The notes beneath the pieces were generated by a model, which did no database searches, was not told the DNA's origin, and saw only the letters and a list, made by a program, of their open reading frames with translations. A DNA stretch of 26,284 nucleotides from the NCBI GenBank assembly GCA_024699595.1, contig JAILPG010000028.1:1-26284 (forward strand), in the 5' to 3' direction. The stretch comes from Lachnospiraceae bacterium. GTDB lineage: Bacteria; Bacillota_A; Clostridia; Lachnospirales; Lachnospiraceae. Both the position numbers and the translations under genes were made by a program. Positions 21,527 to 26,284 of the stretch are shown here, piece after piece; the stretch's first letter is position 1; each line of letters opens with the position of its first letter.

Positions 21527-22456
21527 GTGAATGAAATGATGCATGTTTCTTCCAATCCTCATGTCAGAAGCAGGATGTCAACGGCAAAGATCATGTTTTT
21601 TGTGATCCTTGCACTGCTTCCGGCTACGGGATTCGGAATATGGAATTTTGGTTATAATGCAGCAATACTGGTAGCGGTATGCGTGGCTTCCTGTGTACTT
21701 ACGGAATTCTTATATGAGAAGCTTATGAAGCTGCCGGTGACGATAGATGATCTCAGTGCCGTGGTGACAGGACTTTTGCTTGCCCTTAATCTGCCGTCAA
21801 CCCTTCCGTGGTGGATGGCCGTTATCGGTTCTGTCTTTGCCATCCTTATAGTGAAGATGCTGTTTGGAGGCCTTGGACAGAATTTCATGAACCCGGCACT
21901 CGGCGGCAGATGCTTTCTGATGATCTGTTTTGCGGCGAGAATGACTGATTTTACATATGACGGAATATCACAGGCAACACCTCTTGCTGTTTTGAAAGGC
22001 GGCGGATCGGTGGATCTATTGTCAATGGTGATAGGAAGGATCCCGGGCACGATCGGTGAGACCAGTGCCATAGCGATACTTATAGGTGCCATTTTCTTAA
22101 TATGTACGGGAGTCATCGACTTAAGGATATCGGGAACCTATATTGTGACATTTGTACTGTTTATGGGACTTTTTTCAAAAGGCGGGTTCAATGTCGATTA
22201 CCTTACCGCACAGCTTTGCGGAGGCGGACTTTTACTTGGCGCTTTCTTTATGGCAACAGACTACGCCACCAGTCCCATAACCGCAAAGGGGCGATATATC
22301 TACGGAGTGATACTCGGCATACTGACCTTTATATTCAGGAATTATTCAAGTTCCGCCGAAGGAGTGAGCTATTCGATCATCATTTCAAATCTGCTGGTGC
22401 CGCTTATTGAAATGGCTACGGTACCCAAATGCTTCGGGAAAGGAGGGGAGGCCTGA
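21527..22456 (+). CDS. rnfD: Rnf complex subunit D (membrane, covalent flavin)
   Basis: RnfD is a polytopic membrane subunit, related to NqrB, that carries a covalent FMN and takes part in ion translocation. The 309 residues show about eight to nine membrane segments plus family boxes: SSNPHVRS, LTEFLYEKLMKLP, GGLGQNFMNPALGGRCFLM and MATDYATSPIT. The flavinylation motif DGISQATPLA places the FMN-bearing threonine at T151. The start is set at GTG 21527, where AAGGAGAGG (21509-21517) lies 9 bases upstream. ATG 21536 is too far from it, and GTG 21488 lies inside the inverted repeat. It overlaps rnfG by one base (TGATG). Confidence 0.96.
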   Translation: MNEMMHVSSNPHVRSRMSTAKIMFFVILALLPATGFGIWNFGYNAAILVAVCVASCVLTEFLYEKLMKLPVTIDDLSAVVTGLLLALNLPSTLPWWMAVIGSVFAILIVKMLFGGLGQNFMNPALGGRCFLMICFAARMTDFTYDGISQATPLAVLKGGGSVDLLSMVIGRIPGTIGETSAIAILIGAIFLICTGVIDLRISGTYIVTFVLFMGLFSKGGFNVDYLTAQLCGGGLLLGAFFMATDYATSPITAKGRYIYGVILGILTFIFRNYSSSAEGVSYSIIISNLLVPLIEMATVPKCFGKGGEA

Positions 22457-23070
22457 TGAAAGACAATATCAGAGCGGTCGTAACTCTTACCGTCATCACT
22501 GTGATCGCGGGTCTTATGCTTGGGTATGTATATGAGCTTACAAAAGATCCGATCGCAATACAGAAGGAAGCTTCCAAGCAGGCATCTTACAGAAGCGTAT
22601 TTCCGGACGCCTCGGGTTTTGCCCCTTATGAAGGATATAATGAACAGGAAATGAGAGCTCTTTTAGATCAGGCAGGTTTTTCGGGTGAGACTGTCTCAGA
22701 AGTGCTTACAGCAAATGACCAGTCTGGGAACATCCTCGGTTATGTGTTAAATGTCATTACGATGGAAGGCTATGGCGGTGAGATAGATATTTCCATGGGA
22801 GTCACCTCCGAAGGAAAGCTAAACGGAGTGGAGATACTTACGATCTCAGAGACCGCGGGTCTTGGTATGAAGGCTGATACCGATGAGTTTAAATCCCAGT
22901 TTAAGGATAAGACCATATCGCAGTTTGCATACACCAAATCAGGAGCTACAAAGGATTACGAGATAGATGCTCTTTCGGGTGCGACCATCACAACCAATGC
23001 CTTTGTTAATGCGGTTAATGCCGGCCTCATCTACTGTCAGAATATATCAGGAGGTAATGCAGATGAATAA
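22456..23070 (+). CDS. rnfG: Rnf complex subunit G (covalent FMN)
   Basis: RnfG, related to NqrC, is an extracytoplasmic flavoprotein on one N-terminal membrane helix (about residues 6-26, AVVTLTVITVIAGLMLGYVY). The 204 residues contain the FMN-binding fold (GYGGEIDISMGVTSEGKLNG, ISETAGLGMKAD) and the ApbE target motif DALSGATITT, in which T177 would bear the FMN by phosphoester bond. A strong AGGAGGGGAGG at 22441-22451 precedes ATG 22456, which overlaps the rnfD stop codon. A spurious upstream ATG at 22429 lies within rnfD. Its flavin would be attached by ApbE, encoded at the end of this window. Confidence 0.97.
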   Translation: MKDNIRAVVTLTVITVIAGLMLGYVYELTKDPIAIQKEASKQASYRSVFPDASGFAPYEGYNEQEMRALLDQAGFSGETVSEVLTANDQSGNILGYVLNVITMEGYGGEIDISMGVTSEGKLNGVEILTISETAGLGMKADTDEFKSQFKDKTISQFAYTKSGATKDYEIDALSGATITTNAFVNAVNAGLIYCQNISGGNADE

Positions 23071-23851
23071 GACGATCAAACCCCTGATCAACGGGATAGT
23101 AACCGAAAATCCCACATTTGTCATGATGCTTGGAATGTGCCCTACGCTTGCTGTTACTACTTCGGCAATAAACGGTCTGGGAATGGGACTGACCACTACT
23201 GCAGTACTTGTCATGTCCAATATAGTTATCTCTCTGTTAAGAAAACTGATCCCCGATAAGGTCAGGATACCTGCATTCATAGTTATCATAGCATCCTTTG
23301 TTACCATAGTAGAGATGCTTCTTGAAGCCTATGTTCCGACTCTGTATACGGCTCTTGGAATATATATTCCGTTGATTGTCGTAAACTGCATCATACTAGG
23401 AAGAGCCGAGGCTTTTGCATCAAAGAACGGTTTCATCGCTTCGATGTTTGACGGGATCGGAATGGGACTTGGCTTTACCATCGGCCTTACCTGTATAGGA
23501 ATGGTGAGAGAGCTTGTCGGAAGCGGATTCCTCTTTGGCATAAGGATACTTCCGCAAAGCTATGAACCGCTTACGATATTCATACTTGCCCCGGGTGCAT
23601 TTCTCGTATTGTCTTTCCTTGTGGCTCTGCTCAATAAGATAAGGGAGAAAAAAGATAAGCCTCCGATCACTATAGGAAGCTGCAGTCTAGACTGTAAGAA
23701 CTGCGGCATGGATAACTGTCTTTCAAAAAACGTATCCGGGTCAGCGGAAAAAAAGGCAGAAAAAGCTGTCAGGATAAAGAAGAAGAAAGAAGTTCCCGTC
23801 ACCGTCACTGAAAGTGAAACTAAAGAAGGAGAGGAGAAGAAAGATGAGTGA
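23063..23851 (+). CDS. rnfE: Rnf complex subunit E with cysteine-containing C-terminal extension
   Basis: RnfE, related to NqrD, is a membrane subunit with six helices. It shares with RnfA the motifs that ligate a membrane-embedded [2Fe-2S] cluster, here LGMCPTLA (C26) and VNCIILGRAEA (C109). The membrane core ends near residue 192. Typical RnfE proteins stop at about 200-230 residues, but this one has 262. The extra part has a Cys motif GSCSLDCKNCGMDNC (C207, C211, C214, C219; Cx3Cx2Cx4C) and then a highly charged Lys/Glu tail. The ATG at 23063 follows CAGGAGG with 8-base spacing and overlaps rnfG by 8 bases. It also overlaps rnfA by 8 bases, so translation is coupled throughout. Confidence 0.95.
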   Translation: MNKTIKPLINGIVTENPTFVMMLGMCPTLAVTTSAINGLGMGLTTTAVLVMSNIVISLLRKLIPDKVRIPAFIVIIASFVTIVEMLLEAYVPTLYTALGIYIPLIVVNCIILGRAEAFASKNGFIASMFDGIGMGLGFTIGLTCIGMVRELVGSGFLFGIRILPQSYEPLTIFILAPGAFLVLSFLVALLNKIREKKDKPPITIGSCSLDCKNCGMDNCLSKNVSGSAEKKAEKAVRIKKKKEVPVTVTESETKEGEEKKDE

Positions 23852-24419
23852 ACTGTTTGCAATAGCCATAGGTTCGGCCTTTATAAACAATGTTGTGCTG
23901 TCCCAGTTCTTAGGGATCTGTCCTTTCCTCGGAGTGTCAAAAAAGGTTAAGACCGCGGCAGGAATGGGTTCGGCAGTGGTATTTGTCATTACACTTGCTT
24001 CACTTGTGGCAGGGGTCATATATAAATTCATGCTGGTTCCGCTTGGCATCACCTACCTGCAGACAATAGTATTCATACTGGTGATAGCGGCACTCGTTCA
24101 GTTTGTGGAGATGTTCCTTAAGAAAAAGATGAAAGGTCTGTATCAGGCTCTTGGTGTCTATCTGCCTCTTATTACCACCAACTGTGCAGTGCTTGGCGTT
24201 GCTCTTACTAATGTGACCAAATCCTATGATATCCTTACCGGTGTCGTTAACGGCTTTGCAACGGCAGTCGGTTTCCTTGTTTCCATAGTGATACTTGCGG
24301 GGATCAGGGAAAAAATAGAATACAACAATATTCCCAAAGCCTTCAGGGGCACACCGATCGTACTGCTTACAGCCTGTCTCATGGCCATAGCGTTTTTCGG
24401 ATTCTCGGGATTAAAGTAG
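23844..24419 (+). CDS. rnfA: Rnf complex subunit A (membrane)
   Basis: RnfA, related to NqrE, is a six-helix membrane subunit paired with RnfE. The 191 residues are full length and begin MSELFAIAIGSAFINNVVLS. The [2Fe-2S] ligand motifs are GICPFLGV (C26) and ITTNCAVLGVA (C114). YLQTIVFILVIAALVQFVEM and FLKKKMKGLYQALGVYLPLI are typical of the family. The ATG at 23844 is preceded by GGAGAGGAG inside the rnfE tail, overlapping rnfE by 8 bases. In-frame codons further upstream (23814) lie within the rnfE charged tail and are not the start. Confidence 0.97.
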   Translation: MSELFAIAIGSAFINNVVLSQFLGICPFLGVSKKVKTAAGMGSAVVFVITLASLVAGVIYKFMLVPLGITYLQTIVFILVIAALVQFVEMFLKKKMKGLYQALGVYLPLITTNCAVLGVALTNVTKSYDILTGVVNGFATAVGFLVSIVILAGIREKIEYNNIPKAFRGTPIVLLTACLMAIAFFGFSGLK

Positions 24420-24428
24420 GAGGCTTTT

Positions 24429-25229
24429 ATGAACATAGACGGTATAATCATCGCTGTAGCCACAGTCGGCGGAATAGGCCTTCTGATAGGTATCTTTTTA
24501 AGCGTATTCAGTAATGTGTTCAGAGTTGAAACAGACGAAAGAGAAGAAAAGGTGCTTGAAGCGCTTCCGGGAAATAACTGCGGAGGCTGCGGATATCCGG
24601 GATGCAGCGGGCTTGCGGCTGCCATAGCAAAGAATGAAGCTCCGGTAAACGGATGTCCCGTGGGCGGAAAAAAGGTTGCGGATGAGATAGCATCGATCAT
24701 GGGCGTTTCAGCCGGAGACAGCGAAAAGATGGTTGCCTTTGTAAAGTGCATAGGTACCTGCGACAAGACCAAGAATGATTATGAGTATTACGGGGTCAAG
24801 GACTGTAGGATGGCTAATCTTTCCCCGGGAAAAGGGGCTAAATCCTGCAGCTTCGGCTGTCTGGGATACGGAACCTGTGTAAGCGCGTGCAAGTTCGATG
24901 CCATACACATCATAAACGGGATAGCCGTTGTGGACAGGGAAAAATGTACTGCCTGCGGAAGATGCGTAAGCGTATGTCCGAAGGGCGTTATCGAGCTTAT
25001 CCCTTATGATGCTAAATATGCGGTGGCATGTTCATCAAAGGACAAGGGCCCGGATGTGATGAAGAAATGTGAAAACGGCTGCATAGGCTGCAGCCTGTGC
25101 CAGAAGAACTGTCCCAAGGAAGCGGTGAGTGTAGAAGGATTCCTTGCACACATTGATCAGGATCTTTGCGTGGGCTGCAGTCTCTGTGCACAGAAATGTC
25201 CAAAGAAGGTCATCACAAAACTATCGTAG
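24429..25229 (+). CDS. rnfB: Rnf complex subunit B (multi-cluster ferredoxin-like subunit)
   Basis: RnfB is the entry point for ferredoxin electrons. The 266 residues have an N-terminal membrane anchor (about 7-27) and a first Fe-S domain NNCGGCGYPGCSGLAAAIA with C51, C54, C59, C76. A set of [4Fe-4S] motifs follows: C140/C144/C150/C154, C173/C176/C179/C183, C218/C221/C224/C228 and C247/C250/C253/C257. Further cysteines (C107, C111, C126, C201, C214) suggest at least one more cluster, in line with the multi-cluster clostridial RnfB. AGGAGG at 24418-24423 lies 5 bases before the ATG. The gene ends inside the convergent apbE gene with a 9-base overlap, and its terminator lies within apbE. Confidence 0.97.
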   Translation: MNIDGIIIAVATVGGIGLLIGIFLSVFSNVFRVETDEREEKVLEALPGNNCGGCGYPGCSGLAAAIAKNEAPVNGCPVGGKKVADEIASIMGVSAGDSEKMVAFVKCIGTCDKTKNDYEYYGVKDCRMANLSPGKGAKSCSFGCLGYGTCVSACKFDAIHIINGIAVVDREKCTACGRCVSVCPKGVIELIPYDAKYAVACSSKDKGPDVMKKCENGCIGCSLCQKNCPKEAVSVEGFLAHIDQDLCVGCSLCAQKCPKKVITKLS

Positions 25230-26246
25230 ATAATATTTTTCGGCACCATCGGAACAGGAGATGGTGTCGTCTTTTTTTATAAAGACAGCTTCGGTATCCG
25301 AAAGAGAATTTATGATCCTTAAGGCTTTTTCCTCGCCGCATAGGAGACAGACCGTACTTAGTGCATCGGCGTCTGCTGACGAAGACGTGATGACAGTAAC
25401 GCTTAACAGATCGTTGTCTGTCGGGTAACCTGTCCGTTTATCTATGATATGATGATATTTTTTGCCGTCTATGAGCAGGTATCTTTCGTATATTCCGGAG
25501 GTGACAACGGAGGTATCCTTAACGGAAAGGGCAAGAGCCGTTTCCGAACCCGAAGGCTCTGTGGGATCCTTTATACCGATGTGAAAATCCGTAAAGCCTG
25601 TACCGGATGGCTTTCCGTTTATAAGAGTGATATTTCCGCCAAGATCGATCACGGCCGAAGAAACATTCCGGCTTAAGAGAAATTCCTTCAGCCTGTCGGC
25701 GATGTATCCCTTTGCAACAGAACCCATGTCGATCGAAGAAAGGGGATCAGTAAGGGTTACCGTGTTATCGGTTTTGTTGATCAGTATGTTATCTGAGGAG
25801 ACATGAGAGAGTGCATCTGAAAGAGCGTCTTTATCCGGAAGATGGTGTTCTGTTTTTCCGCTTAGGTCTTCAAAGCCCCAGAGATCGATAACGGGCTTTA
25901 TGGTTATGTCATAGGCGCCGTCTGACAGAACGTGATACTTAAGCGCTGTTTCGATAAGGCTTATGGTATCGGCTGAAACCTCTGTCTTGCCGCCCGATGC
26001 GGCATTGATCCTTGATATATCGGATGAATCGATGGTCTTTGAAAACAGTTTTTCATAATGATCGCATAATTCAAAACACTCATCGATGAGGCCTGCATCC
26101 CCGTCATACAGAGTTATCGAAACAAGGGTATCAAAATAAAAGCCCGACCTTTTGACGGGAGATACTGCCTCTTTGCTGCAGCCGCAAAGAGCGGGAAGTA
26201 TTGATATTATGATTATAAATGCGGTCAGTTTTCTTAACACATTCAT
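25221..26246 (-). CDS. apbE: FAD:protein FMN transferase (lipoprotein)
   Basis: ApbE attaches FMN from FAD to threonines of target proteins outside the membrane. The 341 residues start with a lipoprotein signal peptide ending ALCGC (lipidated C23), so LspA processing is expected. Family motifs are FYFDTLVSITLYD, the SDISRINAASGG region, YDITIKPVIDLWGF, SSIDMGSVAKGYIADRLKEF, AVIDLGGNITLING, YHHIIDKRTGYPTDNDL and SADADALSTVCLLCG. RnfG (T177) and RnfD (T151) are encoded next to it and are the likely targets. It converges on rnfB with a 9-base overlap, so it is not in the rnf operon and must have a separate promoter, which lies beyond or at the window edge. The Shine-Dalgarno before the ATG is weak. 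Confidence 0.95.
   Translation of the reverse strand: MNVLRKLTAFIIIISILPALCGCSKEAVSPVKRSGFYFDTLVSITLYDGDAGLIDECFELCDHYEKLFSKTIDSSDISRINAASGGKTEVSADTISLIETALKYHVLSDGAYDITIKPVIDLWGFEDLSGKTEHHLPDKDALSDALSHVSSDNILINKTDNTVTLTDPLSSIDMGSVAKGYIADRLKEFLLSRNVSSAVIDLGGNITLINGKPSGTGFTDFHIGIKDPTEPSGSETALALSVKDTSVVTSGIYERYLLIDGKKYHHIIDKRTGYPTDNDLLSVTVITSSSADADALSTVCLLCGEEKALRIINSLSDTEAVFIKKDDTISCSDGAEKYYLR
25241..25278 (+). terminator. Terminator of the rnf operon, inside the apbE coding sequence
   Basis: A 10-bp stem with one G-T pair (CGGCACCATC at 25241-25250, GATGGTGTCG at 25260-25269), a 9-base loop, then TC and seven T residues (25272-25278). It starts 12 bases after the rnfB stop codon. The whole structure is within the last 20 codons of minus-strand apbE. 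Confidence 0.82.
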
Positions 26247-26284
26247 TTTATTAACCAGATTCTGTCTGCTGTAACCGGTATGAT

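Noticed and set aside
24224..24772. Antisense open frame of 182 codons over rnfA and rnfB
   Set aside because: Both sense genes are unmistakable and the antisense product has no family signature.
1..26284. CRISPR arrays, insertion sequences, phage or integrative elements, tRNA or rRNA genes
   Set aside because: No repeated spacer pattern, transposase, integrase, tRNA-like cloverleaf or rRNA sequence was seen on either strand.

Overview
The window looks like a core chromosomal segment of an anaerobic Clostridia bacterium, most likely a Lachnospiraceae (Butyrivibrio/Roseburia-like). The reasons are the order of housekeeping genes (yggS-sepF, scpA-scpB, cmk-ispH-rpsA), a six-gene rnfCDGEAB operon with a clostridial multi-cluster RnfB, a Na+-pump type biotin decarboxylase operon, AGG/AGA-rich arginine codons and strong GGAGG ribosome binding sites. 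I saw no insertion sequence, prophage, CRISPR array, tRNA or rRNA. Nearly every base is coding and no gene-free stretch exceeds about 215 bases.

Layout. 1-4204: end of a HlyD-like adaptor gene, yggS, sepF, a terminator, then aroB-lspA-rluD-type pseudouridine synthase with overlapping ends. 4205-6971: a strong extended -10 promoter, a structured leader and rpsU (59 codons), a terminator, then a membrane-anchored metallophosphoesterase with scpA and scpB. 7014-13000: an operon of a divergent acyl-CoA carboxyltransferase, an OadG-like lipoprotein, a biotin carrier, an OadB Na+ pump and an OadA/5S-type carboxyltransferase, followed by a TetR-type regulator with its own promoter and a palindromic operator candidate. 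13060-18035: HI0933-family flavoprotein, cmk, ispH, rpsA and cheR. 18046-19149 (minus): a YprB-like DEDD exonuclease. 19208-20119: a CmpB-like membrane protein. 20156-25229: rnfCDGEAB. 25221-26246 (minus): apbE, whose product would flavinylate RnfG and RnfD.

How the parts fit. The second half is about membrane energetics. Rnf exchanges electrons between ferredoxin and NAD+ while moving ions, and the decarboxylase module can move Na+ at the cost of a carboxyl group. The decarboxylase operon has two different carboxyltransferases, one biotin carrier and one pump. That is the part list of a transcarboxylase plus a Na+ pump, and its acyl-CoA substrate is unknown. ApbE links to Rnf through the two DxxSxAT flavinylation motifs visible in RnfG and RnfD.

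Regulatory structure is the other theme. Two near-consensus promoters lie inside coding sequence, in yggS ahead of sepF and in ispH ahead of rpsA, each within a locally AT-rich patch. Two + strand terminators lie inside the 3' ends of convergent genes. The rpsU leader can fold so that its Shine-Dalgarno is partly paired. These are read from sequence only and none has been tested.
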